From Leptodactylus fallax (taxonomy: Eukaryota; Chordata; Amphibia; Anura; Leptodactylidae), in the NCBI GenBank assembly GCA_947044405.1, contig CAMRHE010000012.1, positions 9,110,001-9,174,000 on the forward strand: a stretch of DNA of 64,000 nt, written 5' to 3'. The notes under the pieces were generated by a model. It was not told the DNA's origin, ran no database searches, and saw only the letters and a program-made list of their open reading frames with translations. A program made the translations under genes and the position numbers. This document shows, one piece after another, positions 45,351 through 57,250 of this stretch (the stretch's first letter is position 1; every line of letters begins with the position of its first letter).

Positions 45351-46979
45351 CAGTACAGACCAAAAGTTTGGACACACCTTCTCATTCCAAGAGTTTTCCT
45401 TATTTTCATGACTATAAAAATTGTAGATTCACACTGAAGGCATCAAAACTATGAATTAACACATGTGGAATTATATACTTAACAAAAAAGTGTGAAACAA
45501 CTGAAAATATGTCTTATATTCTAGGTTCTTCAAAGTAGCCACCTTTTTCTTTGATTACTGCTTTGCACACTCTTGGCATTCTCTTGATGAGCTTCAAGAG
45601 GTAGTCACCTGAAATGGTTTTCACTTCACAGGTGTGCCCTGTCAGGTTTAATAAGTGGGATTTCTTGCCTTATAAATGGGGTTGGGACCATCAGTTGTGT
45701 TGTTCAGAAGTCAGGTGGATACACAGCTGATAGTCCTACTGAATGGAGTGTTAGAATTTGTATTATGGCAAGAAAAAAGCAGCTAAGTAAAGAAAAATGA
45801 GTGGCCATCATTACTTTAAGAAATGAAGGTCAGTCAGTCCGAAAAATTGGGAAAACTTTGAAAGTGTCCCCAAGTGCAGTGGCCAAAACCATCAAGCGCT
45901 ACAAAGAAACTGGCTCACATGAGGACCGCCCCAGGAAAGGAAGACCAAGAGTCACCTCTGCTGCGGAAGATAAGTTCATACGAGTCACCAGCCTCAGAAA
46001 TCGCAGGTTAACAGCAGCTCAGATTAGAGACCAGGTCAATGCCACACAGAGTTCTAGCAGCAGACACATCTCTACAACAACTGTTAAGAGGAGAGTGTCT
46101 GCAGCAGGCCTTCATGGTAAAATAGCTGCTAGGAAACCACTGCTAAGGACAGGCAACAAGCAGAAGAGACTTGTTTGGGCTAAAGAACACAAGGAATTGA
46201 CATTAGACCTGTGGAAATCTGTGCTTTGGTCTGATGAGTCCAAATTTGAGATCTTTGGTTCCAACCACTGTGTCTTTGTGCGACGCAGAAAAGGTGAACG
46301 AATGGACTCTACAGGCCTGGTTCCCACCATGAAGCATGGAGGAGGAGGTGTGATGGTATGGGGGTGCTTTGCTGGTGACACTGTTGGGGATTTATTCAAA
46401 ATTGAAGGAATACTGAACCAGCATGGTTACCACTGCATCTTACAGCGGCATGCTATTCCATCCGGTTTGCGTTTAGTTGGACCATCATTTATTTTTCAAC
46501 AGGACAATGACCCCAAACAAACCTCCAGACTGTGTAAGGGCTATTTGACCAAGAAGGAGAGTGATGGGGTGCTATGCCAGATGACCTGGCCTCCACAGTC
46601 ACCAGACCTGAACCCAATCAAGATGGTTTGGGGTGAGCTGGACCGCAGAGTGAAGGCAATAGGGCCAACAAGTGCTGATCATCTCTGGGAATGCCTTCAA
46701 GACTGTTGGAAGACCATTTCAGGTGACTACCTCTTGAAGCTCATCAAAAGAATGCCAAGAGTGTGCAAAGCAGTAATCAAAGCAAAAGGTGGCTACTTTG
46801 AAGAACCTAGAATATAAGACATATTTTCAGTTGTTTCACACTTTTTTGTTAAGTATATAATTCCACATGTGTTAATTCATAGTTTTGATGCCTTCAGTGT
46901 GAATCTACAATTTTTATAGTCATGAAAATACAGAAAACTTTTGGAATGAGAAGGTGTGTCCAAACTTTGATCTGTACTG
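45351..46979 (+). mobile_element. Tc1-like transposon, complete ends
   Basis: The 1,629-bp element is flanked by TA (45349-45350, 46980-46981). Inverted ends start cagtacagaccaaaagtttg and are unusually long: about 269 bp (45351-45619 against 46711-46979), running through the last codons of the transposase. Only a few mismatches separate the arms. One transposase frame lies between them. Family-level name not assigned. Confidence 0.95.
45765..46817 (+). pseudogene. Tc1 transposase with two inactivating changes
   Basis: From the ATG at 45765 the frame reads MARKKQLSKEK, then a TGA (45798-45800) and 338 more open residues. The N-terminal paired-like DNA-binding part holds RNEGQSVRKIGKTLKVSPSA and RRVSAAGLHGKIAARKPLL. 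The DDE core has LWSDESKFEIFG (first Asp), FIFQQDNDPKQTS (second Asp) and SPDLNPIKMVWGELDRR. Here the third catalytic residue, normally Glu in NPIE, is Lys. The TGA is consistent with CGA decay by CpG deamination. The enzyme would cut and paste the element at TA sites; this copy cannot, although its ends look usable. Confidence 0.92.
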
Positions 46980-46981
46980 TA

Positions 46982-47842
46982 TATATACATTCTAATGCAA
47001 ATAATATTCATATTTACATAGTCACTATCATTTCAATAAATTTTGCATACACTAGAAGTATCAGCCAATATAAGAAACTTTGTAATATATGTTATTAGAG
47101 AAAAAAGGCCCTTTATGAGCCTTATTTTCTCCCCTGTTTTTGCACTGATCATTTACCCTCAATTTACTTTAAAATTTGTGAGGTGGGACAGATTATTGAC
47201 ACTGAAAGATCAGGTCACATGCGGCCACTAGAAGTCTATGGAGAGGAGGAAGAAGAGGAAGCAGCTGTAGCAAAACAGAGAGTCACAGAGATGTTGCTGT
47301 TGAAGACTCTAATAAGCTATTGATTGCACTCCAAAGCTGATTCTAAGGTACACTGCTCAGCACTGTTTTATAAAGTCCTCCATGCTACTGCAGTTTCTGT
47401 GTGAGCGCTTGAAGGTTTCCTGTTCACTGTGTGCAGTGTATTGGTGACTTCAAAGCAACTTGTCCCCACCCCCCATCCCCCTTCCCCAGCTCAGGGGCAA
47501 GCAAAAATTTTATATGGAGAGAACTCTTTAAAAATGGAGAAATATAATGGTCAGAAATAACATTATTTCTCTTATGCAGATATGGTAGATTCTAAAAAGG
47601 TAACCTAAAATAACTGATATTCTTTAAATACTCAAAAAAATGAGCAGAAAGGATGATCCCTACAGTAATTCACTGCTTCAGTATCTTTAAATCATTTAGT
47701 CAAATGTTTCTATGGTATATAAAAGTAATATTCTAAGCATTTCAATAGTTTTTAAACTTGTATTGAAAAATACATCAATTTTATGCAAAGACTCTAAGGA
47801 CTCTATATTTACGGTGTTGATCCTTATTTTTAAAGATTTATG
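46982..47842. other. No gene seen
   Basis: AT-rich. C-rich run near 47466-47485. No recognised family. Confidence 0.5.
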
Positions 47843-48260
47843 CAATTCACCCTGGTATGCCGAATATAAAATTCTGGGTCAAATACTGACAGATGGCAAA
47901 CCATTCTTGCCTACTCAGTGCTTGGAGTTTATCACACTCATTTCTGTGTTTTTGTTTGTCCACCTGCTTTTTGAGGATTGACCTCAGCTTCTCAATATGA
48001 TTGAAATTTGGTGAATTTCCTGGCAATGGACCCAAAATTTAAATGTTTTGTTCACTGAGCCACTTAGTTATCACTTTTGCGTAGTGACATGGTAATCCAT
48101 CATGCTGGGAAAAGCATTTTTCATCACCAAATTGCTCCTGGACAATTAGGAGAAGTTGCTCTTGGAGGATGTTTAGATACCATTCTATATTCATGGCAGC
48201 ATTCTTAGATGAAAAGCAGTCCCAAACATGAACGGTCTCAGGATATTATACTGTTGGCAT
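47843..48260 (-). pseudogene. Fossil Tc1/mariner transposase fragment
   Basis: Minus-strand translation of 47847-48035 gives GPLPGNSPNFNHIEKLRSIL, KKQVDKQK and QEWFAICQYL, the C-terminal third of a Tc1-type transposase with the NxIE catalytic region recognisable. Upstream minus-strand sequence to about 48260 carries decayed words (gtcccaaacatgaacg, catgatggattaccatg) of the core. Ends are lost. Confidence 0.65.
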
Positions 48261-48446
48261 GACACAAGACTCATGGTAGCACTAAATGACTAAATTAATA
48301 AAGGTCATTGTTTTTTCATCTTCTTCATTACTCAAGGAAAGCAAGCATTGGAAGAGACCACCAAAGCATTGGCAATAGAATGAAGAGGAATATTGTTTAG
48401 TTTTTTTTTTGTTTTTGTTTTTTTAAACATTTTCTACAGTTAGTTT

Positions 48447-48780
48447 AAAGGGGTTATCCAGCTTCTAAAATTTATCTGTAAATATATCCACAGTTGTGCT
48501 AAATACTCACTGTTCCCTTGTGCACCATTTGCTTGGCTTTATTTTATTTGCTGCTCCTTGTATCACTGTTATTTACTACATTTCCCATGATTCATCTGTC
48601 TGCTCTCACTCTCTGTGTACCCTCTCCCTTCTCCACTCTCCCCTTTAGTGAAATCATTAGCAAGGAGCTTATGTGCTTCTGTGATTTTCCTTTGGCTGGC
48701 TGAACTGCTCACAGGGAGGTGGTAGTGAGCTTGCAAACAAAACGTCATATCTGAGATCAATGACCTGAAAATAAATCAGA
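48447..48780 (+). repeat. MITE with TTAA-type start
   Basis: Begins ttaaaggggttatccagctt. The inner words actacatttcccatgattca and tctgctctcactctctgt parallel the copy at 56067 (cttccatgatgcattgtgg, actccctccccctccctc). Right end unclear. Confidence 0.55.
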
Positions 48781-50060
48781 TAAACAGTGATGAATTTAAA
48801 CAGGATATATATTAGGAAGTGTTTTGTATTGATACATCCTGTTATTTATCCATATTTTTTTAATTTATTGAACTTGGACAATCCCTATCTCAATGGGACT
48901 TGTTGATTAAACCATATATACCACTTTTATAATGTCAAAAAGTTGCACATTTTGGTGTAAACCCTACTTGAATAACAATTTGTGACTTTGGGGGGGTTTA
49001 TGCCATGCTTGCCACAAAAAAATGTGGTCAGTGGGCTGCAAAGACAAGGGTCAAGGTGAGTGGGTTCATTTAATTTACACCAGAAAACTGGATATATTTT
49101 ATTTCTGGTGCACAGAAGGTCCACAATGCTCCACAATTAATAGGAGGTACATACCTCCTATTAAATGTGGAACATCTGACATCAGCTGACCACAGATTAA
49201 GACTGGTGTATAAAACACTGGTCTTAATGAAAGTCCCAATAATTTTTCAGGGAACATGGGAAGAAACACAAACCCTAGGAGAACATACAAACTCCATGCA
49301 AATGTTTCACTTGGATTTGGAAGTCTGGAAACATCTGCAAAATCACCCACAGCTTTTGATATATTAAATAGCTATACCTATGTCAGCTGGAACTTTGAGA
49401 GATAGTCCATATAGATTACTAAGAGCCATGCAATAAATTGCACAATGTTTCTTTGTCCTTTGACTTTCCAGTGTGAAGAAAGAAAAGGATGTTTAGTGGT
49501 GAGGGAATCATTGACCCAGAATTATGTGTGCTCTATACCTAAATAGAAGCATTTAACACTTGGAAAAGCCATATGGAGTTGCATTCCACAAGTAAATGAA
49601 GTGTGGCTGATAATGCATGCATAAGGAACTCTGTCATGTTTATAAAACAGCCCATTCCTTTCCATACAACATGTTTCCTATTTCAGGAATGCAGAAATCC
49701 AATTTGCCTTATGTGAACTGATAACCCCATCTCAACTATCAAATTCTTACATTTCTGATTCTAAAGGAAATGTATGAAATATACTAAAATATATCGCAAA
49801 GTCATGTTTTGCTTTGTTTTTTTTAAAGCCGGTCATCTCACACCATGCAACTTGAAATATGTTGTGGCAAGAGGAAAGGCAGCGAAGGAGAAATTATAAA
49901 TTTGTATGACTATAGAGGATATTTAAATCATCTAGTCATCTGGATCCAGTCATATTTTAACTTGTTATTTTTTTGTTCATTTATTGCATTTCTCATTTCA
50001 TGGCATATGGCAAAGACATGACAACTATGAGGCAGGAGACATTCTATGAGCTGATATATG
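48781..50060. other. No gene seen
   Basis: No recognised gene or element ends. Confidence 0.5.
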
Positions 50061-51355
50061 CAGTTGTGCTAAAAAGTTTACATACCCTGGCAGATTTTTT
50101 TGTTTTTTTGGCCTTTTTTTCAGAAAATATGAATGATAACACAAAAACTTTTTCTTCACTCATGGTTAGTGGTTGGTTGAAGCCATTTATTGTCAAACTT
50201 CTGTGTTTTCTCTTTTTAAATCATAATGACAACCAAAAACATCAAAATGACCCTGTTCTTAATACCGTGTATTGCCCCCTCTAACATCAATGACAGCTTG
50301 AAGTCTTTTGTGGTAGTTGTGAATGAGGCTCTTTATTTTCTCAGATGGTAAAACTGCCCATTCTTCTTGGCAAAAAGTCTCCAGTTCCTGTAAAGTCCTG
50401 GGCTGTCTTGCATGTACTGCGCACTTGAGATCTCCCCAGAGTGGCTCAATGATATTGAGGTCAGGAGACTGAGATGGCCACTCCAGAACCTTCACTTTCT
50501 TCTGCTGTAGCCAATGACAGGTCGACTTGGCCTTGTGTTTTGGATCGTTGTCATGTTGGAACGTCCAAGTACGTCCCATGCGCAGCTTCCTGGCTGATGT
50601 GTGTAAATTTGCCTCCAGTATTTGCTGATAACGTGCTGCATTCATCTTTCCTTCAACCTTGACCAAGTTTCCTGTGCCTTTGAAGCTCACACATCCCCAC
50701 ATCATCAGTGATCCACCTCTGTGCTTTACATTAGGAATGGTGTTCCTTTCTTCATAGGCCTTGTTGACACCGCTCCAAATGTAACGTCTATGGTTGTGGC
50801 CAAAAAGTTCGATTTTTGTCTCATTACTCCAAATTACCTTGTTCCAGAAGTTTTGAGGCTCGTCTCTGTGCTGTTTGGCGTATTGAAGGCGAGATTCTTT
50901 GTGGCATTTGCGCAGTAATGACTTTCTTCTGGCAACTCGACCATGCAGCCCATTTTTCTTCAAATGCCTCCTTATTGTGGATCTTGAAACAGCTATACCA
51001 ATAGTTTTCAGAGAGTTCTGTATTTCAGCTGATGTTATGTGTGGATTTTTCTTTGCATCCCGAACAATTTTCCGGACAGTTGTGACCGAAATTTTGGTTG
51101 GTCTACCTGACCGTGGTTTGCTTCCTGGGCATGTTATCAGGCCAAAATCACCAGGGTATGTGAACTTTTGAACAGGGTCATTTTGATGTTTTTGGTTGTC
51201 ATTATGATTTAAAAAGAGAAAACATAGAAGATTGACAATAAATGGCTTCAACCAACCACTAACCATGAGTGGAGAAAAAGTTTTTTTGTTATCATTCATA
51301 TTCTCTGAAAAAAGGCCAAAAAAACCCCCAAAAATCTGCCAGGGTATGTAAACTG
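50061..51355 (-). mobile_element. Tc1-like transposon, internally deleted
   Basis: Inverted arms of about 200 bp (50061-50255 and 51165-51355) share gtttacataccctggcaga, actcatggttagtggttgg and cattttgatgtttttggttg. TA lies at the right end (51356-51357). The right terminus lacks about 12 bp present at the left (gtgctaaaaagt). An inner copy of the terminal word (cacataccctgg, near 51155) shows the repeated binding-site layout known from IR/DR-type Tc1 elements. The transposase lost its N-terminal part. Confidence 0.9.
50259..51168 (-). pseudogene. Tc1 transposase lacking the N-terminal DNA-binding part
   Basis: The frame passes from arm sequence (KFTYPGDFGLITCPG) directly into KPRSGRPTKISVTTVRKIVR, so the first helix-turn-helix of the paired-like domain is deleted with the 5' non-coding part. 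The second half of that domain (TSAEIQNSLKTIGIAVSRST, HLKKNGLHGRVARRKSLL) and the core remain. The first catalytic Asp is Asn: IWSNETKIELFG where WSDETK is normal. The second Asp (FQHDNDPKHKA) and the Glu (SPDLNIIEPLWGDL) are kept. Ends VRGGNTRY. Doubly inactivated but otherwise open, hence young. Confidence 0.92.
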
Positions 51356-51357
51356 TA

Positions 51358-53030
51358 TAGTGCTTCACATGGCAGCATGTTTTGGAGATATTCTCCTAGA
51401 AGCAGCTTCTATGAAATAAAAAATCCATAATATGGCATCAAATATATAGCTTTGTATTTTTATTGGATGTTGTATGCAGCCAATATGGGCTCATAGACAT
51501 ATAGTATGGGTACCATATTGCAGTTCCATAAAACAGGTTTTTGGGACTATAATATGGCTGTCCACATGAGGCCCTGATGTGACTAAAAGCGGAATTATTA
51601 CTTTGGGTTTGTAGTCATGACTGTGCTCTATGTCAAACAAAAATGGGACGCAACTGTATTCCAATTGTAGTTTTTCCATTATGGATACTGTAACTGAGCA
51701 ACAAGCCAAGCTTATTTGCTAAATACTTTATTAACTGCATAAAAGTAGCAAATATTTGTTATCTGATATCACATAAATGCAGTAACTAGCATATATAGAA
51801 AAGGTTTCTTATAACACATGTGAAAACAGGCTAGAATTATAGCCAAATGATGCACAAATGCATAATAATAATATACATATAAGAGTGCAAGTTCTAGAAG
51901 AGAGTGATCATGCATTGAAGGTCTGTCAGAGCTCATCCACCACACTCAGTATGTATTTCACCAATGGGCTCATCTTTGCAATAATTAATCATCAATTTTC
52001 AGGTACGTTGTTTGCAAGGAAATTATTTTTTTGCAAGGAAATTAATTTCTTATGCGGATTTAATTGAAAAAAATCAAAAACATTTTTTTTTCTCAGTTTA
52101 TACTTTAATATAATTTCTAATAATATAGCTCCAAATTCAATTTTAAATGTATCCATTATGTGTCCTTTACTACCTTTACATGCACTTTTGTTACACTTAA
52201 AAGGAAAGGATATTATAATAATGTCTTTTTCATGAAATGTGATTATCTTTATACAATTTTACTATATGGGTTTCCATAGCAGCTAAGCATATCTGTACCC
52301 AAAATCCAGCTTGTACTAAGGTGAATGCTGAAGAGTGTTTGTGAGCAAGCTTATTGTTCCACACTTCACTCGTGACACATTTTATAGCTTTTGTGTGTAT
52401 ATTTTGAAGGGTTTTCTCCTTTTGTTCCTCTTCTTGTAGCCTCTTTCCTACATGTTCTAACATGAAAGGATCTGATCATAAGCCAGACAAGCAGAGCGCT
52501 TGCATCCATTTCAAGCATGTCAAAACACAAAAGTTACCCTAGCAACATTAGTTATCTAAAAACTATCAGAAAAAAACCTTCATTCTAGTTTATGAAAACT
52601 TCATCCTCAATTTGTTCACAGCCTTCCTCCCATAATACCGTATAATGCACTGTGCTTGTTAATATAATGATCTGCCATAAAATTTTGTGATGAAAACATT
52701 CTTTGGATACTGGAAATACCTCATCTGAATGGATTAGGACTTCTGTATAAACATCTTTAACGGCAGTCGGGAGGTCTTGTTGGGACTTGACCCAGATGTT
52801 TTTGTGAAAAGGGTTGAACAAGAGTATTAAACCGAATCTCAGATATTACTATAAAATTACTGCTGAATCATTCTATTAAATGGATGTTTAGTGTGACATC
52901 TTGGCATATTTCACACTTAGTTAATATGTCAAATAATTTGTTTTTTTTCCAGTCTGGATTATGTGCGAGTTAAATATACATCACAAAATCACTTAATTTC
53001 CAAAACATATAAGACCAAGATCTACTTTAT
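51358..53030. other. No gene seen
   Basis: AT-rich, no recognised coding region. From about 53030 on, words such as gggagtctaccatcacc and tcatatgcaaatgag look like a further frog repeat, but ends are not defined. Confidence 0.45.
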
Positions 53031-53334
53031 TGAAGGGAGTCTACCATCACCAAAATGGCCTTTAAACCACTTATATGCTGCGTTAGGGGCTATTAGTGAC
53101 ATAACATACCTTTTTTGTATCAAAGTGCAGTCTTGCTGTCAATAAAAATTAACTTTTAATTCATATGCAAATGAGATAATTGGCCATGTCTGCCAGAATA
53201 CTTGTTTCACTGTGGTTGCCACGCAGAACCACCTTCTTATAAAGATTGATAAGTCCTGAAATGTGGTAACCACAGGTGAAAATGGGTGCTCTAGTAGACA
53301 TACCCATGCCCTGTGTGCAATTACATACAAATTA

Positions 53335-53560
53335 AGGCTAAGGCCCCAAGTTGCGAGCCACAGCGGAAATGCCTTCTGGCTTTTTCCACAGCGTTTTTCA
53401 CAGAAAGTCCAGCAGAGTTTTCCTCTGTGGACGTTCTGCCCCTATTATAGCTATACAGAAAACACCAGCGTTTCCATAGGTATTATTGGCATGCTGACAT
53501 TTTCAAACACAAGCTTTTTCTCTGTTTCTACTTTAGCCAGAATCCCATCCCATCCCAACC
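53335..53560. repeat. MITE family B, half copy
   Basis: Starts aggctaaggccccaagttgc; inner words ttttccacagcgtttttcac, agaaagtccagcagagtttt and gtttccataggtattattgg correspond to the copy at 21412. The second arm is missing. Confidence 0.65.
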
Positions 53561-53614
53561 CAAATGTTTCAGGTTATCAAACAAATTTCAATATCAGTCA
53601 AACATAACCTGAGT

Positions 53615-53985
53615 AAATTTTTAACCCCTTCTTGCTGTGGGCATTTTTCAATTTTCATTTTTAACTCCCCGCCTCCCAAACCCCATAACTTTTTATTTTT
53701 GTGTTCACAGAGTCATATGAGGGCTTAATGTTTGCGGGACAAATTGTTCTTCATAATGATACCATTTAATATTCCGTACAAAGTACTGGGAAGCTGGAAA
53801 AAATGAAAAATGGGGTGGAATTGCAGAAAAACTTCATTTGTGCGATTTTCTTATGGGCTTTTTTTTTTTTTTTTTTTACAGCATTCACGCTGCAACCAAA
53901 ATGACATGCCACCTGTATTATATGGGTTGGTACAATTCTAGGGATACCAAATTTATATAGTTTTATTTATGCTATAGTTTACATC
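53615..53985. repeat. Medium-length interspersed repeat
   Basis: Words ttaaccccttcttgc, gcgggacaaattgttcttca, aatgataccatttaatattc, gggaagctggaaaaaatg and aaaatgacatgccacctg recall a common amphibian non-coding repeat. An 18-base T run interrupts it at about 53861. Single copy in this window, so the call rests on recall. Confidence 0.4.
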
Positions 53986-54902
53986 AGAGACTTGGTGGCT
54001 ATGGAGGCCGCTCAGCTCCTGAGCGGCCACCATATTTTAATACCCAAAATCTGCTGTAATAGTACCCCAAACCCCCATGAGTTAACTGTGATTAACCACA
54101 TTTGTTGGAAAGCTGAGTTCAATTTCACTAGCCACATCCAGGCCTGATTTCTGCCAGAACTGTAGAATCAAGAAATCCCTTAAATAGAATCTGTCTGACA
54201 ACACGAAGTAGACTAAAAGATCTAAAAAAAAGCAACACATTATGTTCTGATCTGAAGAAATTCAAGAACAGATAAGTAACAAAGTAATTGACATCTATCA
54301 GTCTAGAAAAGGATACAAAGCTATTTTTAAGGCCTTGGGACTCGAACACAATGAGAGCTATTATCCACAAATGGGGAAAAAGTAGAGCAGTACTGAACCT
54401 TCCCAGGAGTGGCCAGCCTACCAAAATTACTCTAAGAGCACATTGATAACTCAATAGGAGGTCACACAAGAGCCAAGAACAACATTTAAAGCAATACATG
54501 CCTCACTGTTCAGGTCAGTGTTCATGATTCAACAATAAGAAAGAGACTGGGCAAAAATGGTATCAATGGAAGAGTTCCAAGGCATAGACCACTGCTGACC
54601 AAAAAGAACACAGAGACCCATCTCACATTTGTTAAAAATATGTTGATAATCCCTAAGACTTTTGGGAAAATATTCTGTAGACTGACAAGACAAAAGTCGA
54701 ACTTTTTGGAAGGTGTGTGTCCTGTTACATCTGGTGTAAAAATAACACAGCGTTTCAGAAAAACATAATACCAACAGTCGAACATGGTGGTGGTAGTTTG
54801 ATGGTCTGGGGCTGCTTTGCTGATCAGGACCTGGATGACTTGCTGTAATTGATGAAACCATGAATTCTGCTCTTCTGGCTTGCTAATTACTTAGATGACC
54901 AC

Positions 54903-54960
54903 TAATGGAATTAGTGGAAGAGTGAAGAAATCAGGCGATACCTTTTAGAGGCTAACTGAG
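54903..54960 (-). mobile_element. PLE 3' tail fragment
   Basis: The plus strand reads gtggaagagtgaagaaatca, ggcgataccttttagaggct: the reverse complement of the PLE 3' end at 34975-35020. Only the terminal tens of bases remain, consistent with extreme 5' truncation. Confidence 0.75.
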
Positions 54961-55172
54961 TTATGGAATTATCATAGAAGACCTCCTTCTTCCTTAGTCA
55001 CCCAAGCTGTGAGTTGAACATTATGATTTCTGCCCACATTACACTGAGCTTCCTGGACTGCGCATCATAATGACTATACCAATTACATGAGACACAAAGG
55101 CCCTTTCTCCTAACTATACCCAGGCATGAAAAAAAAAAAAACCCTTATACCTATAACTATAAGAAAATTCCT

Positions 55173-55477
55173 GACCTGATTTTCTGCCTCCCCCTTCCTG
55201 GATGTCCTCCCCTTTTTTCCCTTTGTCCCCCTGTCTCATCTCACCCTGTTTGTTGTTGGTTTCGTTAGTTTCTCCTGGGCCCTTGCTGGCCCGCTTGTTT
55301 GCACATTGCAATGTTTACATGCCTTGTATTTTTTCGTGGTTGCCAGGGGCTCTCCGATTATTCTATGTTTACAATGTTTTTATTTCTTTGTGTTTTTCTT
55401 TTACTTTCATTTATGCCTTGTGTTGTTAACTTCTTTATATGACAAAATTCTTTAAATAAACAGTTGGAAAAAAAAAA
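55173..55477 (+). mobile_element. Short 5'-truncated poly(A) retroinsert, probably LINE 3' UTR
   Basis: The 305-bp insert is flanked by a perfect 12-bp target duplication aagaaaattcct (55161-55172, 55478-55489) and ends with aataaa and an A-run. The T-rich body (ccttttttccctttgtcccc, tttcgttagtttctcctggg) resembles the 3' UTR style of the Tx1/L1 element at 41243-45072, but the two are not the same sequence. No ORF. Confidence 0.85.
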
Positions 55478-55569
55478 AAGAAAATTCCTAGATAGACACA
55501 TAACTCTTACCATGATATATATATATAAATAGTTAATCACAGAGGGCAAATACTTTTTCCCAGCACTGT

Positions 55570-56066
55570 ATATGCGCAAAGTCGCAATTCAAGTACCCAG
55601 TGGAATCACAAATAATAAAAATATATACATTTCTTCAGAGAAACAGCATCACACGGCAGCACAAGTTGTCTTTATAATTGCAGATGAGCGTCATTGAAGC
55701 GTATGCGGCTGAGCTGCAATATCACACATCTATGTTTTATAATCTTGGGCAATCTTTTTATTATCGAAAGCAAATAAATCTACCAAAAATTTTCTAACAT
55801 GGGAGTAACGTATTAAAAGATAATCTCAATGTCTGTTATCTTCAACCTCCACAAATCCCAAATGTAGGAAGATGCTGTACCCTGTAAAATGCCTGAGCAT
55901 CTTCTTCCATCAGTAGAAAACTCGAAAACTCTGTGTTCTGTGTCTACACTGGTTTCAGTGGATTGGTCAAATAACAATTGTGTTGCAAATTTCTACTCCA
56001 GAATTTGAAGAAAAGAATTTCTATGGGTGTTTGGACCATTTTGAGGGCCTCATGCATTTTAGTTAA
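55570..56066. other. No gene seen
   Basis: No recognised element or gene. Confidence 0.5.
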
Positions 56067-56410
56067 AGGGGTTTTCCGGACAAAAAATAATTTTTAAAAA
56101 AAGGTCTGGTAGTGCTATTAATAGGTTAATAAGTGCACCCATATACCTTTAACAGTGTTTTAAGTGATTTCTAGGGTACTCTGTGAGCTCCTGGAATCTT
56201 CTGCATTTGTTTACATGGGTAGCTTCCTGTTCTTTTATCCTACAACTTCCATGATGCATTGTGGTTTACTCAGAACTGACTCACACTCCCTCCCCCTCCC
56301 TCTCTCACACACACCCCTCCCTGTTTCCCTACCTAGCCCGCCCACTACACCTTCAGCAGCCATCTTTAGACTCCTAGTTCTCACTCAGTAACCTTCTCCT
56401 TTGGCTGTAA
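56067..56410 (+). repeat. MITE with TTAA-type start
   Basis: Starts ttaaaggggttttccggac; contains a pyrimidine-rich tract (56280-56335). Same layout as 48447-48780. No right terminus identified. Confidence 0.55.
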
Positions 56411-56767
56411 TACTGTAATCGCCTCCGTATATCATCATTACAGTCACACAGAGATAGCTTCAGGATAACAACGAATTCTTCATGCTTTTTTGGCATTTTG
56501 TAAATAAATAATTATAATATATAATATGCACATATACATACACAAATACTTTTATATGCTCCACAGTGGTCCCCGCACAATATAATAATGCTCAACAGTG
56601 GCCCCTGCACATTATAATGCTCCACTCCACAGTTTTGTTCTGTGCAGTGGATCATTTACTGAACTTTATTAACAACATTGGTAAATGGACTAACCATGGA
56701 CCTACCATTCTTCCTTGGCTTTTAATGGAATATGTTAAACATAATTTCTAACAATTTTTGGTTGTTT

Positions 56768-57250
56768 TTTTAATTTTCCATGTTATCTATATTTTTCAAA
56801 AATCTTAAAACTCCTGGAGTTGTGACTCTGGCTACTAAGTCAAATAATATATTAAGCCACATAATATGCTGAGACCTCCTGTTTTCTGTAGGAGCATCCC
56901 CCTTACTAACATCTTTAGGAGCAGGAGTTTTCTTTGCTGCAGCTTCCTGACTTATCAGCACACTGTGGATCACAGCTATCATGTATATGTAGGTAAGACA
57001 CAGAATCCACCAGTCACAATACGTAATTCCACAGCTTATCTACTACCCTCTCTGCACAATGACCTCTGCCCAGGTCACAGAGAATGCCTAGAAAACCCAT
57101 CCATAGAAGTCAATACAGACTATTTGTCTATAGCCCATTGTCCATCTCTAGCAGACAGTAAATCACAAACTATTTTAGACTTAGTGGCAAGAGTTGGAAT
57201 CGCAAGATTTTTCAGATTTTTTTTTAATGTAGATAACATGGAAAATGAAA
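56768..57250. repeat. Foldback element with about 80-bp arms
   Basis: Left arm ttttaattttccatgttatc ... agttgtgactctggctact and right arm agtggcaagagttggaatcg ... agataacatggaaaatg are inverted copies with mismatches, about 320 bp apart. The interior (gacctcctgttttctgtagg) has no motif-bearing ORF. Likely a decayed MITE. Confidence 0.7.

Larger units (their letters stand above)
54055..55568 (+). mobile_element. Tc1-like transposon, degenerate, with nested insertions
   Basis: The 5' leader (accacatttgttggaaagct) and a mutated transposase (54240-54890) are followed by foreign segments and the right end cagagggcaaatactttttc, ccagcactgta (55568). The matching left terminus is not visible. Recognisable coding parts in mixed frames: IKKRLGKNGIN-like words near 54530, GRVPRHRPLLTKKNTETHLTF near 54560-54630, the WSDETK region decayed near 54690, and VEHGGGSLMVWGCF-like near 54780. 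A PLE tail (about 54903-54960) and a poly(A) retroinsert (55173-55477) lie inside. Confidence 0.75.

Noticed and set aside
46112..46399. Minus-strand ORF within the Tc1 transposase
   Set aside because: Antisense shadow of the transposase frame.
55202..55429. Plus-strand hydrophobic ORF of 75 residues
   Set aside because: It lies in the T-rich body of a poly(A) retroinsert; hydrophobicity follows from T-rich codons.
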